From Mesonia phycicola (GTDB lineage: Bacteria > Bacteroidota > Bacteroidia > Flavobacteriales > Flavobacteriaceae), in contig NZ_FQYY01000008.1 in assembly GCF_900141885.1 (NCBI RefSeq), forward strand, positions 1-64,000: a DNA stretch of 64,000 nt, given 5' to 3'. Below the pieces are notes generated by a model. That model was not told the origin of the DNA. It was given only the letters and a program-made list of their open reading frames with translations, and ran no database searches. A program made the translations under genes and the position numbers. Numbering within the stretch: position 1 is the stretch's first letter; each line of letters opens with the position of its first letter. This document shows positions 28,701 to 36,412 of the stretch, piece by piece.

Positions 28701-29611
28701 TAATCTCCAGTAGAATTATCTTCTTTATGTAATAGAATTGTTTTAGTTCCCGTCTCTAAAATTTCTTCTATATGTTCTTTATCTAACTCTGTATCACGAT
28801 CTAATACAATTTCGTTTCTTTCGATAGAAACTACCTCACCTGTATCTTCATCTACAAAATCTTCGTACCAAGTGTTAAGAACACGAGCCGCTAATTTACG
28901 ACCTAATACTTTTTTTAAACCAGATTTAGAAACCTTTACTTCTTCTGCAAGATCAAAAATTTCTAAAATATCTTTATCTCTTTCAAAACCAATTGCACGG
29001 AAAAGAGTTGTTACTGGTAATTTTTTCTTTCTATCGATATAAGCATACATTACGCTATTAATATCGGTAGCAAATTCAATCCAAGAACCTTTAAAAGGAA
29101 TTACTCTTGCTGAATATAATTTTGTTCCATTTGCATGGAAAGATTGTCCAAAGAATACTCCTGGGGAACGGTGTAACTGAGATACAACTACACGCTCTGC
29201 TCCATTAATACAAAAAGTACCACTTGGAGTCATATAAGGAATTGTCCCTAAATAAACATCTTGAACGATAGTTTCAAAATCTTCATGTTCAGGGTCTGTA
29301 CAATAAAGTTTTAATCTTGCTTTTAGCGGTACGCTATAAGTAAGCCCTCTCTCTATACATTCTTGAATAGAATAACGTGGAGGATCTACGAAATAATCTA
29401 AAAACTCTAATACAAATTGGTTACGGGTATCCGTAATCGGGAAATTCTCCATGAAGGTATTATATAATCCTTCATTTCCCCTTTCTTCTGATTTGGTTTC
29501 TAATTGAAAGAAATCCTGAAATGATTTTATCTGGATATCAAGAAAATCCGGATAATCAGGTCTGTTCTTTACAGAAGAGAAATTCAATCTTTCAGTTTGC
29601 TTTTCTAACAT
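25799..29611 (-). CDS. rpoB: RNA polymerase beta subunit
   Basis: 1270 aa, standard for the phylum. The rifampicin cluster I ([14 protein letters not shown] then [13 protein letters not shown], near residue 465-485) has the residues of drug-sensitive polymerases at the main resistance positions (Asp in FMDQ, His in THKRR, Ser in LSALG). The C-terminal [11 protein letters not shown] block contacts beta'. It forms half of the polymerase active site. A long hairpin precedes it (29722-29759), separating it from rplL. Confidence 0.98.
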   Translation of the reverse strand: MLEKQTERLNFSSVKNRPDYPDFLDIQIKSFQDFFQLETKSEERGNEGLYNTFMENFPITDTRNQFVLEFLDYFVDPPRYSIQECIERGLTYSVPLKARLKLYCTDPEHEDFETIVQDVYLGTIPYMTPSGTFCINGAERVVVSQLHRSPGVFFGQSFHANGTKLYSARVIPFKGSWIEFATDINSVMYAYIDRKKKLPVTTLFRAIGFERDKDILEIFDLAEEVKVSKSGLKKVLGRKLAARVLNTWYEDFVDEDTGEVVSIERNEIVLDRDTELDKEHIEEILETGTKTILLHKEDNSTGDYAIIHNTLQKDPTNSEKEAVEHIYRQLRNAEPPDEETARGIIDKLFFSDQRYNLGEVGRYRMNKKLGLNIEMDKQVLTKEDIITIIKYLIELINSKAEIDDIDHLSNRRVRTVGEQLSQQFGVGLARMARTIRERMNVRDNEVFTPIDLINAKTLSSVINSFFGTNQLSQFMDQTNPLAEITHKRRLSALGPGGLSRERAGFEVRDVHYTHYGRLCPIETPEGPNIGLISSLSVYAKVNGMGFIETPYRKVENGKIDIINDPVYFSAEEEEGKLIAQANIPLKDDGEIDTDKVIARMEGDFPVVDPNEIHFTDVAPNQISSISASLIPFLEHDDANRALMGSNMMRQAVPLLRVDSPIVGTGLERQVASDSRVLINAERAGTVEYVDARMVTIKYDRTEEERMVSFESDSKSYNLIKFRKTNQGTSVNLKPIVKVGDRVEKGQVLCQGYATEEGELALGRNMKVAFMPWKGYNFEDAIVISEKVVREDIFTSIHIDEYSLEVRDTKLGNEELTNDIPNVSEDATRDLDENGMIRIGAEVKPGDILIGKITPKGESDPTPEEKLLRAIFGDKAGDVKDASLKASPSLNGVVINKKLFARAVKDKRKRAQDKEDIARLEDKYRVKFESLRNELIDKLFAIVGGKTAQGVKNDLGEDVLPKGKKYTLKMLNSVDDYTHLTQGTWSTDDHLNTLVADLIHNYKIKENDLQGNLRREKFTISVGDELPSGILKLAKVYIAKKRKLKVGDKMAGRHGNKGIVARIVRQEDMPFLEDGTPVDIVLNPLGVPSRMNIGQIYETVLGWAGQKLGQKYATPIFDGATLDQINELTDKAGIPRFGHTYLYDGGTGDRFDQRATVGIIYMLKLGHMIEDKMHARSIGPYSLITQQPLGGKAQFGGQRFGEMEVWALEAYGASATLREILTVKSDDVIGRAKTYEAIVKGEPMPEPGLPESFNVLMHELKGLGLDIRLEE

Positions 29612-29721
29612 CTATGGACGGAATTTGAGGTTTTCACCTTTAAATGATTTAAAGTTGAAAGCACATAATTAACTTATAAAATAGTGTGCAAAAACTGCAC
29701 CAACGTATAAATACGCAAAAG

Positions 29722-29759
29722 GGTTTAGACCTTCAGGAACATATCCTGAGGCCTAAACC
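29722..29759 (-). promoter_or_regulatory. Hairpin between rplL and rpoB (possible attenuator)
   Basis: GGTTTAG / CTAAACC and TCAGGA / TCCTGA form a long, slightly interrupted stem in the 171-nt gap between rplL and rpoB. On the minus strand it is followed by CCCTTTTG, a short T-run, so it could act as a partial terminator that lowers RNA polymerase synthesis relative to ribosomal proteins, as known in other bacteria. That role is inference. Confidence 0.6.
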
Positions 29760-29782
29760 TAAATAATATTGCTTTGTTAAGC

Positions 29783-30157
29783 TTACTTAAGCTCAACCTC
29801 AGCTCCTGCTTCTTCTAATTGTGCTTTTAAAGCTTCTGCTTCATCTTTAGCAACTCCTTCCTTAACTGGACTTGGAGCACCATCAACTAAACCTTTAGCA
29901 TCTTTAAGACCTAATCCTGTAAGTTCTTTTACTAATTTTACTACAGCTAACTTAGACGCTCCAGCACTCTTAAGAATTACATCAAATTCTGTTTGCTCTT
30001 CAGCAGCATCAGCACCACCAGCACCACCAGCAGCTACAGCTACTGCAGCAGCAGCAGGCTCAATACCGTATTCTTCTTTTAATATATCAGCTAATTCATT
30101 AACTTCTTTTACTGTTAAATTAACTAATTGTTCTGCGAAATCTTTTAAATCTGCCAT
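29783..30157 (-). CDS. rplL: Ribosomal protein bL12 (L7/L12)
   Basis: 124 aa. N-terminal dimerisation helices, an alanine/glycine-rich hinge (about 35-50) and the C-terminal factor-binding domain ([20 protein letters not shown]). It forms the stalk that recruits translational GTPases such as the EF-Tu and RF3 encoded nearby. It follows rplJ by 57 nt in the usual order. Confidence 0.97.
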   Translation of the reverse strand: MADLKDFAEQLVNLTVKEVNELADILKEEYGIEPAAAAVAVAAGGAGGADAAEEQTEFDVILKSAGASKLAVVKLVKELTGLGLKDAKGLVDGAPSPVKEGVAKDEAEALKAQLEEAGAEVELK

Positions 30158-30214
30158 TTTCTATCGTTTTAAAATGTTTTATTTATAATTTAATTAAAAA
30201 GTGCGTACTATTTT

Positions 30215-30736
30215 CTAACCTTCTTTCTCAGAAAGTGTTTTTAAGATACCTGCTATTTTACCTCCACCAGACTTAAGTGCTGAAACAACGTTCTTAGCAG
30301 GTGACTGTAATAATCCAATAATATCTCCAATAACCTCTTCCTTAGATTTAATACTAGATAAAGTTTCTAAGTACTCATCTCCTACAAAAACAGCTTCATC
30401 AATAAAAGCTCCTTTAAGAATAGGTTTTTCGTTTTTCTTTCTAAATTCTTTGATTACCTTAGCTGGAGCATTACCAGTTTCAGAAATCATAATTGAAGTA
30501 TTACCTTTTAAAGTTGATGGTAAATCACCAAAATCTTTATCAGCTACTTCCATTGCTTTAGCTAGCAATGTATTTTTAACTACCGATAATTTGATATTTG
30601 CTTTGAAACAAGCTCTTCTTAAATTAGAAGTAGTACCTGCATCTAAACCTGAAATATCTGCTAGATATATCGTTGAAGTTTCAGTTAACTGGGCAGTTAA
30701 ATCTTTTATTACTTGTGATTTTTCTTCTCTTGTCAT
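30215..30736 (-). CDS. rplJ: Ribosomal protein uL10
   Basis: 173 aa. The N-terminal rRNA-binding domain (TREEKSQVIKDL...LRRACFKANI) and the C-terminal helix that holds bL12 dimers are present. It anchors the ribosomal stalk. It starts 10 nt after rplA and precedes rplL; in other bacteria uL10-bL12 represses its own mRNA, but I see no distinct leader here. Confidence 0.97.
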   Translation of the reverse strand: MTREEKSQVIKDLTAQLTETSTIYLADISGLDAGTTSNLRRACFKANIKLSVVKNTLLAKAMEVADKDFGDLPSTLKGNTSIMISETGNAPAKVIKEFRKKNEKPILKGAFIDEAVFVGDEYLETLSSIKSKEEVIGDIIGLLQSPAKNVVSALKSGGGKIAGILKTLSEKEG

Positions 30737-30746
30737 AATAATTTAA

Positions 30747-31445
30747 TTATTGCTCAGTAAACCTTTTAGTATCAATCTCTACACTCGGGCTCATTGTACT
30801 AGACATGTGAATACTTTTAATATACACACCCTTAGAAGCCTGAGGTTTTAATTTTACAAGCGTAGTTAATAATTCTCTTGCATTTCCTGCTAATTTTTCA
30901 GCATCAAAAGATGCTTTACCAATTGCAGCGTGAACTATACCAGTTTTATCAACTTTAAAGTCAATTTTACCAGCTTTCACATCAGATACAGCTTTTGCAA
31001 CATCCATAGTAACAGTTCCTGTTTTAGGGTTAGGCATTAAACCTCTTGGACCTAACACTCTACCTAAAGGACCTAATTTACCCATTACACTAGGCATTGT
31101 TACAATAACATCTACATCTGTCCATCCGCCTTTGATTTTATCTAGATATTCATCTAAACCTACAAAATCAGCACCTGCATCTTTAGCTTCTTGCTCCTTA
31201 TCTGGAGTAACTAAAGCTAAAACTTTTACATCTTTACCTGTACCGTGTGGTAAAGTAACCACACCTCTAACCATTTGATTAGCCTTACGAGGATCTACGT
31301 TCAAACGAACTGCTAAATCTACTGAAGGATCAAAATTTACGTTAGAAATTTCTTTTACTAAAGCAGAAGCTTCGGCTACACTATACAACTTAGAACCATC
31401 AAGCTTTGCCTGTACTTCTTTTTGCTTTTTTGTTAATTTTGCCAT
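30747..31445 (-). CDS. rplA: Ribosomal protein uL1
   Basis: 232 aa, full length. Conserved blocks include [13 protein letters not shown], the central [15 protein letters not shown] and the C-terminal strand with '[17 protein letters not shown]'. It forms the mobile L1 stalk and in other bacteria represses the L11 operon. It follows rplK by 19 nt. Confidence 0.97.
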   Translation of the reverse strand: MAKLTKKQKEVQAKLDGSKLYSVAEASALVKEISNVNFDPSVDLAVRLNVDPRKANQMVRGVVTLPHGTGKDVKVLALVTPDKEQEAKDAGADFVGLDEYLDKIKGGWTDVDVIVTMPSVMGKLGPLGRVLGPRGLMPNPKTGTVTMDVAKAVSDVKAGKIDFKVDKTGIVHAAIGKASFDAEKLAGNARELLTTLVKLKPQASKGVYIKSIHMSSTMSPSVEIDTKRFTEQ

Positions 31446-31464
31446 TTCTTAGTTTCTTTTTAGA

Positions 31465-31902
31465 TTAAAATGGTGCATCACCTTTTACAGTTACTCCCAT
31501 AGAACGTGCTGTACCAGCAACCATCTTCATAGCAGACTCAACAGTAAATGCATTAAGATCCTGCATTTTATCTTCTGCAATAGTCTTAACTTGATCCCAA
31601 GAAATACTTGCTACTTTCTTACGATTAGGTTCTCCAGAACCTTTTTTTGTTTTTGCTGCTTCCAAGATTTGAACAGCTGCAGGAGGAGTCTTGATTACAA
31701 AATCAAAAGATTTATCTTTGTAAACTGTAATTACAACAGGTAAAACTTTTCCTTGTTTATCTTGAGATCTACCATTGAATTGCTTACAGAATTCCATGAT
31801 ATTTACCCCGGCAGCACCTAAAGCAGGTCCAACTGGCGGAGACGGATTAGCCGCACCTCCTCGCACTTGTAATTTTACAACCTTACTTACTTCTTTTGCC
31901 AT
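31465..31902 (-). CDS. rplK: Ribosomal protein uL11
   Basis: 145 aa. Proline-rich N-terminal domain ([12 protein letters not shown]) and the C-terminal rRNA-binding domain with KKGSGEPNR are intact; it forms the GTPase-associated centre that responds to stalled ribosomes. Preceded by a 79-nt gap after nusG that holds no recognisable element. Confidence 0.97.
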   Translation of the reverse strand: MAKEVSKVVKLQVRGGAANPSPPVGPALGAAGVNIMEFCKQFNGRSQDKQGKVLPVVITVYKDKSFDFVIKTPPAAVQILEAAKTKKGSGEPNRKKVASISWDQVKTIAEDKMQDLNAFTVESAMKMVAGTARSMGVTVKGDAPF

Positions 31903-31981
31903 TTTTTAAAAATTTATTTTGAATTATTAATTAAAAAAGTGGAAGCATTAATAACAATAATTCTATATAAGTGTAACAATT

Positions 31982-32533
31982 TTAAATCTTCTCTACTTGC
32001 ATATAACTTAACTCCAATGGTGTTTTTCTTCCAAAAATCTTCACCATTACCTCAAGCTTACGCTTCTCTTCATTTACTTTCTCAACAGTACCGTTAAATC
32101 CATTAAACGGACCATCAATCACCTTAATAGTTTCTCCAACATTATAAGGAATAACCAAATTATCTTCTTTTACAGATAATTCATCTACCTTACCTAACAT
32201 TCTATTCACTTCAGAAGTTCTCAAAGGAACTGGATCTCCACCTTTAGTCTCACCTAAAAAGCCTATAACTCCATTTATGCCCTTTATAATATGAGGAACC
32301 TCTCCCTCTAAAGCTGCCTGAACCATTATATACCCAGGAAAGTAAACTCTCTCTTTATTTATTTTTTTTCCGTTTCTAACTTGAACAACCTTCTCTGTAG
32401 GAACTAATATTTGCTCAATATAATCTTCTAGTCCTTGATGAGCTATTTCTTTCTCAATGTAGTCTTTAATTTTATTCTCCTGACCACTTACAGACCTTAC
32501 CACATACCATTTCTTTGTTCTACTCTCTGCCAT
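31982..32533 (-). CDS. nusG: Transcription termination/antitermination factor NusG
   Basis: 183 aa with the NGN domain (WYVVRSVSGQENK start, RVYFPGYIMV) and a C-terminal KOW domain (GETIKVIDGPFNGFNGTVEKV, about 128-148). It travels with RNA polymerase and links it to the ribosome or Rho. It follows secE by 12 nt in the canonical pair. Confidence 0.97.
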   Translation of the reverse strand: MAESRTKKWYVVRSVSGQENKIKDYIEKEIAHQGLEDYIEQILVPTEKVVQVRNGKKINKERVYFPGYIMVQAALEGEVPHIIKGINGVIGFLGETKGGDPVPLRTSEVNRMLGKVDELSVKEDNLVIPYNVGETIKVIDGPFNGFNGTVEKVNEEKRKLEVMVKIFGRKTPLELSYMQVEKI

Positions 32534-32545
32534 AAATCAGTAATC

Positions 32546-32743
32546 TTAAGATTTTACCCAGTTAAAATACTGTTCAATTAAAGAACTAAAAACCGTATCT
32601 ACACCCCATATCAGCAAAGAAAACACCACTGAAAATACAAGTACAATTACAGTTAACTTTTGCGCTTCTGCATAAGAAGGCCAAGTCACATGATTCTTTA
32701 ATTCATTATAAGATTCCGATATGTAGTTTACGATTCCTGCCAT
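32546..32743 (-). CDS. secE: Preprotein translocase subunit SecE
   Basis: 65 aa, the short single-span form. An amphipathic helix with 'ELKNHVTWPSYAEA' precedes one membrane helix (about 30-50). It clamps SecY in the plasma membrane translocon. It lies between the tRNA-Trp and nusG genes as in most bacteria. Confidence 0.94.
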   Translation of the reverse strand: MAGIVNYISESYNELKNHVTWPSYAEAQKLTVIVLVFSVVFSLLIWGVDTVFSSLIEQYFNWVKS

Positions 32744-32820
32744 TTTATTTATATATTAAAAAACTTTAATTAAAAAATTAAAGTTTAAATAACTTTAGAA
32801 ACATCACATTTCTAAAAAAG

Positions 32821-32893
32821 CACGGGTTGAGAGACTCGAACTCCCGACACCTGGTTTTGGAGACCAGTGCTCTACCAACTGAGCTAAACCCGT
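32821..32893 (-). tRNA. tRNA-Trp (CCA)
   Basis: 73 nt cloverleaf; acceptor ACGGGTT/AACCCGT, anticodon stem CTGGT/ACCAG with loop CTCCAAA giving anticodon CCA, T-arm GTTCGAGTC. The 3' CCA is not encoded. It sits between tuf and secE, the ordinary place. Confidence 0.95.
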
Positions 32894-32951
32894 AAATATA
32901 AACTAAGGTGCTTTTATTTAACAAAACACCTTAGTTTTATAATATCTATAA

Positions 32952-34139
32952 TTAGTCTAAAATTTCAGTAACCTGACCAGCACCTACCGTTCTACCTCCT
33001 TCACGGATTGCAAAACGAAGACCAATATTCATTGCGATTGGCTGAATTAACTCAACAGTAATAGTTAAGTTATCTCCTGGCATTACCATCTCTACACCAT
33101 CAGGCAAGTTAATTGTACCTGTAACATCTGTAGTTCTCACGTAAAACTGAGGACGGTAGTTGTTATGGAATGGAGTGTGACGACCACCTTCTTCTTTCTT
33201 TAAAACATAAACCTCTGCTTTAAATTTAGCGTGAGGAGTTACAGATCCAGGCTTAGTAATTACCATACCTCTAGAAATCTGAGTTTTCTCAATACCTCTT
33301 AATAAAATACCTGCGTTATCTCCAGCTTCACCTCTATCAAGAATCTGACGGAACATTTCAATACCAGTAATAGTAGAGTTTAATTTCTCTGCACCCATAC
33401 CAATAATCTCAACAGGATCACCTGTATTAGCAATACCAGTTTCGATACGACCTGTAGCTACAGTTCCACGACCAGTAATAGAGAATACATCTTCAATAGG
33501 CATTAAGAAAGGCTTATCTACATCACGCTCAGGAAGCTCAATCCAGTTATCAACAGCTTCCATTAACTCTAATACAGTTTTAGTCCACTGATCTTCACCT
33601 TCTAAAGCACCTAAAGCAGAACCAGAAACAACAGGTCCATTATCACCATCATAGTCATAGAAAGAAAGTAAATCTCTAACTTCCATCTCTACTAATTCAA
33701 GTAATTCCTCATCATCAACTAAATCAACTTTATTTAAGAAGACAACAATTCTTGGAATACCTACCTGACGACCTAAAAGGATGTGCTCACGAGTCTGAGG
33801 CATAGGACCATCAGTAGCAGCAACAACCAAAATAGCACCGTCCATCTGAGCAGCACCAGTAACCATATTCTTTACGTAATCGGCGTGACCAGGACAATCA
33901 ACGTGCGCATAGTGACGATTAGCTGTAGAATACTCAACGTGAGAAGAGTTAATTGTAATACCTCTCTCTTTTTCTTCTGGAGCATTATCAATCTGATCAA
34001 AAGCACTAGCCTCTGAATAACCAGCATCAGCCATTACCTTAGTAATCGCAGCAGTTAATGTTGTTTTTCCGTGATCCACATGTCCAATTGTACCTATATT
34101 TAAGTGCGGTTTGGAACGATCGTAAGTTTCCTTTGCCAT
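32952..34139 (-). CDS. tuf: Elongation factor Tu
   Basis: 395 aa. GTPase motifs: [10 protein letters not shown] (P-loop), DCPGHADY, and NKVD; domains II and III follow to the C-terminal '[10 protein letters not shown]'. It delivers aminoacyl-tRNA to the ribosome. Only one copy occurs in the window. It is placed between four tRNA genes upstream and tRNA-Trp downstream, so the tRNAs and mRNA probably come from one transcript that is processed. Confidence 0.98.
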   Translation of the reverse strand: MAKETYDRSKPHLNIGTIGHVDHGKTTLTAAITKVMADAGYSEASAFDQIDNAPEEKERGITINSSHVEYSTANRHYAHVDCPGHADYVKNMVTGAAQMDGAILVVAATDGPMPQTREHILLGRQVGIPRIVVFLNKVDLVDDEELLELVEMEVRDLLSFYDYDGDNGPVVSGSALGALEGEDQWTKTVLELMEAVDNWIELPERDVDKPFLMPIEDVFSITGRGTVATGRIETGIANTGDPVEIIGMGAEKLNSTITGIEMFRQILDRGEAGDNAGILLRGIEKTQISRGMVITKPGSVTPHAKFKAEVYVLKKEEGGRHTPFHNNYRPQFYVRTTDVTGTINLPDGVEMVMPGDNLTITVELIQPIAMNIGLRFAIREGGRTVGAGQVTEILD

Positions 34140-34251
34140 AATTAATACTTATTTAATCTTAGTTATATATTAGTGTTCAATTTATATACACATAAAAACC
34201 TAACAACAATAAAGTTGCTAAGCTTATTAGTTGAATTTCAACTCAACTTAG

Positions 34252-34323
34252 AGCCAACGACGAGAATTGAACTCGTGACCTCTTCCTTACCAAGGAAGCG
34301 CTCTACCCCTGAGCTACGTCGGC
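34252..34323 (-). tRNA. tRNA-Thr (GGT)
   Basis: 72 nt; acceptor GCCGACG/CGTTGGC, anticodon stem CTTCC/GGAAG with loop TTGGTAA, anticodon GGT. 3' CCA not encoded. Fourth gene of the tRNA cluster, nearest to tuf. Confidence 0.95.
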
Positions 34324-34390
34324 CTAAAAAAAACCAATTTGCCGTAAACAAATTAAGCTCTATTTAGCCTTGACAACATCAAGGAAATAG

Positions 34391-34463
34391 AGCGGGAGAC
34401 CAGGTTCGAACTGGCGACATTCAGCTTGGAAGGCTGACGCTCTACCAACTGAGCTACTCCCGC
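34391..34463 (-). tRNA. tRNA-Gly (TCC)
   Basis: 73 nt; acceptor GCGGGAG/CTCCCGC, anticodon stem TCAGC/GCTGA with loop CTTCCAA, anticodon TCC. 3' CCA not encoded. Confidence 0.95.
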
Positions 34464-34505
34464 ATTCCAAAAATTAATTTATTATTTTAAACTAAAATTC
34501 AGTAG

Positions 34506-34587
<82 letters not shown>

Positions 34588-34627
34588 AATGGTTTATTTT
34601 AAAAACCTTCAAAATTTCATAGAACAG

Positions 34628-34701
34628 AGCCGATGGAGGGACTCGAACCCACGACCTGCTGATTACAAATCAGCTGCTCTAGCCAGCTGAGCTACATCGG
34701 C
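34628..34701 (-). tRNA. tRNA-Thr (TGT)
   Basis: 74 nt; acceptor GCCGATG/CATCGGC, anticodon stem GCTGA/TCAGC with loop TTTGTAA, anticodon TGT. First gene after the leader hairpin of the superoperon. Confidence 0.95.
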
Positions 34702-34721
34702 GTTATGTTCACCTTTTACTT

Positions 34722-34746
34722 AAAAAAAGCCCGTTATCGCTAACGG
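34722..34746 (-). terminator. Terminator-like hairpin in the leader of the tRNA-tuf operon
   Basis: CCGTTA/TAACGG (34731-34746, loop GCGA on the minus strand) is followed by GGGC and seven Ts. It begins within about 5 nt of the -7 element, so it forms at the very 5' end of the nascent RNA. It may trim, protect or attenuate the transcript; the precise role is unknown. Confidence 0.6.
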
Positions 34747-34750
34747 ACTG

Positions 34751-34781
34751 CAAATATAGAGTAGTTTATCTTTACTGCAAA
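34751..34781 (-). promoter_or_regulatory. Main promoter of the tRNA-tuf-rplKAJL-rpoBC superoperon
   Basis: TTTG (34778-34781), 19-nt spacer and TATATTTG (34751-34758) on the minus strand: a full match to the Bacteroidota consensus and the best promoter in the window. It drives four tRNAs and tuf, and probably the genes downstream. Confidence 0.85.
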
Positions 34782-34811
34782 ACTTTTTTGCATTTTTTTT
34801 CATTTTTTTTT

Positions 34812-35114
34812 TCAAACAAACGCTTTTCGCTTCTCTTTTTTCTTTTTTAAACTTCTTTTCATAGCGCTAACCACCTCATCTACACCTTTTTCAAAAGATT
34901 TAGTGACTTTTTTCACTATAATTTCGTTTCCTGGAATTTTTATTAATATTTCTGTGATTTTATTTTCTGGCTCACTGGTTTTTTGAACTTTTAAATAAAC
35001 ACTAGCATTAATCACTTTATTAAAATGCGTTTCTAATTTACTAAGTTTATTTTCTATAAAAGAAATAAGTTGTTGATCTGCATTAAAATTTACGGATTGC
35101 ACATTTACTTTCAT
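34812..35114 (-). CDS. Ribosome hibernation-promoting factor (HPF/RaiA family, short)
   Basis: 100 aa. It begins 'MKVNVQSVNFNADQQLISFIENKLSKL' in style of the HPF/YfiA beta-alpha-beta-beta-beta-alpha fold and ends in a lysine-rich tail. Short HPF binds the 30S A/P sites to idle ribosomes under stress. It lacks the C-terminal dimerisation domain of long HPF. It follows xerC by 28 nt and likely shares its transcript. I write no gene symbol because raiA and hpf are not separable here. Confidence 0.85.
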   Translation of the reverse strand: MKVNVQSVNFNADQQLISFIENKLSKLETHFNKVINASVYLKVQKTSEPENKITEILIKIPGNEIIVKKVTKSFEKGVDEVVSAMKRSLKKKKEKRKAFV

Positions 35115-35142
35115 ACCTATAGTTATTAGTTAAACAATTATT

Positions 35143-36027
35143 TCACTTTTTGTTTCTTGGATGAGATTTAAGGTAAACCTTACTTAGCTCTTTAATTCCA
35201 TTATGCGTATATACTTGCGTGGAAGCTAAACTTGAATGACCTAATAATTCTTTTACTGAATTTAAATCTGCCCCTTCATTTAAAAGATGGGTTGCAAAAG
35301 AATGCCTAAGTATATGTGGACTCTTTTTCACCTTTGTGGATGCCTTACTAAAATAATTATTTATTACACGATAAACAAGAGTTGTGTACACTTTCTCCCC
35401 TTTACTTGTTACAAATAAAGCAGATGTATTAGCGCTTGCTATTTGTGCACGTTCTCTTAAGTAAAATTCAGCAGTATTTTTAATGCTAGATAGCAGTGGT
35501 AATATTCTTTCTTTATTACGTTTCCCTAGTACTTTTACTTGTAGTTTTTCTAAATCAATATTATTTACCTCTAAATTAATTAACTCTGCTCGACGCATTC
35601 CTGTAGAATATAGCAGCTCTATTATTAACTTGTCTCTTAACTCTAAAAATGTAGTTGCCTTAAAACCTGAAATTACTTGCTCTACTTCTTTATCTGAGAA
35701 TGGTATTTGAATTTTCTTAGATACTTTTAATGATTTATGCTTAATTAACGGAGATACTTCTATTTGCTTAGTTTTTAATAGATATTTATAAAATGTTTTA
35801 AGAGAAGATATTTTTCTATTAATAGATCTATTAGTTATACCACTATCTACTAACTGAATTATCCAAGACCTTATTATACTATAATTTACTTCTGTTAATT
35901 GCTCTAATTGAAAATTATCTTTAGCAAATGAAGAAAAACCTTCAATATCTTTTTGGTAGGCGTTTATTGTATGAAGAGAATATTTTTTCTCTAGTAATAA
36001 ATAATCTATAAACTGAGATAGTTGCAT
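35143..36027 (-). CDS. xerC: Tyrosine recombinase XerC/XerD type
   Basis: 294 aa from ATG 36027. An N-terminal SAM-like core-binding domain (1-95) precedes the catalytic domain. Numbered from this start, the catalytic set is R135 (TGMRRAE), K159 (GKRNKER), H228 and R231 (HILRHS), H254 (GHSSL) and Y263 (VYTH). Such enzymes resolve chromosome dimers at dif. The frame extends to a TTG at 36048, but a perfect -7 TAACTTTG (36046-36053) covers that codon. It lies behind rpsU, whose terminator occupies the gap. No integron or phage genes are near, so a housekeeping role is likely; XerC versus XerD is not certain. Confidence 0.87.
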   Translation of the reverse strand: MQLSQFIDYLLLEKKYSLHTINAYQKDIEGFSSFAKDNFQLEQLTEVNYSIIRSWIIQLVDSGITNRSINRKISSLKTFYKYLLKTKQIEVSPLIKHKSLKVSKKIQIPFSDKEVEQVISGFKATTFLELRDKLIIELLYSTGMRRAELINLEVNNIDLEKLQVKVLGKRNKERILPLLSSIKNTAEFYLRERAQIASANTSALFVTSKGEKVYTTLVYRVINNYFSKASTKVKKSPHILRHSFATHLLNEGADLNSVKELLGHSSLASTQVYTHNGIKELSKVYLKSHPRNKK

Positions 36028-36075
36028 AAAAAAACTGTTGACAAACAAAGTTAAGAAACTTTATCTACCAACAGT
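36028..36075 (-). terminator. rpsU terminator overlapping the xerC promoter
   Basis: ACTGTTG / CAACAGT (36034-36075) encloses a second stem AAAGTT/AACTTT, and the minus strand continues with seven Ts. The loop region contains TAACTTTG (36046-36053), a perfect -7 element for xerC, so terminator and promoter are superimposed. Confidence 0.7.
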
Positions 36076-36099
36076 CTTTGTAAGAAAAGATCTAAAAGA

Positions 36100-36294
36100 T
36101 TAAATATTCTCTTGATCTCTTAAGCTTTGGATATAAATTGCTTTTTGTAGCTTACCTCTATTTACAACAGATGGTTTTAAAAACTCTTGACGATTACGAA
36201 GCTGACTCGCAATACCTGTCTTTGTAAATTTTCTCTTGTAACGCTTTAAAGCTCTATCTATATTTTCTCCGTCTTTAACCGGTATAATTAACAT
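36100..36294 (-). CDS. rpsU: Ribosomal protein bS21
   Basis: 64 aa, basic; starts 'MLIIPVKDGENIDRALKRYKR' style and continues with FTKTGI and RNRQEFLKP, the family pattern. In Flavobacterium johnsoniae bS21, with bS18 and bS6, holds the anti-Shine-Dalgarno end of 16S rRNA so that ordinary mRNAs do not pair with it. This gene has its own consensus promoter, a strong Shine-Dalgarno sequence and a terminator; it is a monocistron. Confidence 0.96.
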   Translation of the reverse strand: MLIIPVKDGENIDRALKRYKRKFTKTGIASQLRNRQEFLKPSVVNRGKLQKAIYIQSLRDQENI

Positions 36295-36301
36295 TTTGTA
36301 T

Positions 36302-36309
36302 TCACCTCC
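36302..36309 (-). promoter_or_regulatory. Strong Shine-Dalgarno sequence of rpsU
   Basis: GGAGGTGA on the minus strand, 7 nt before the rpsU ATG, is fully complementary to the canonical 16S 3' end (TCACCTCC). Other genes here lack such a site. It fits the published proposal that flavobacterial bS21 controls its own translation: ribosomes lacking bS21 expose the anti-SD and translate rpsU. Confidence 0.85.
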
Positions 36310-36332
36310 CTTCCTTGAAAAATTTTGAGCGG

Positions 36333-36362
36333 CAAAAATAAAATTTATTTTTATTTCACAAA
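36333..36362 (-). promoter_or_regulatory. rpsU promoter
   Basis: TTTG (36359-36362), 18-nt spacer, TATTTTTG (36333-36340) on the minus strand. Predicted leader of about 35 nt containing the Shine-Dalgarno sequence. Confidence 0.7.
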
Positions 36363-36412
36363 ATATTCTAACTAAATATCACAAAGTCAATTATAAAATT
36401 TTATAGAGAAAT

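Noticed and set aside
34173-34367. 64-aa plus-strand frame over the tRNA region
   Set aside because: It is the antisense reading of the tRNA-Thr gene, a common annotation artefact; no promoter and no protein features.
34776-34811. Plus-strand hairpin TGCAAAA/TTTTGCA with T-run as a gene terminator
   Set aside because: No plus-strand gene ends there; it may limit antisense transcription but cannot be tied to a transcript.
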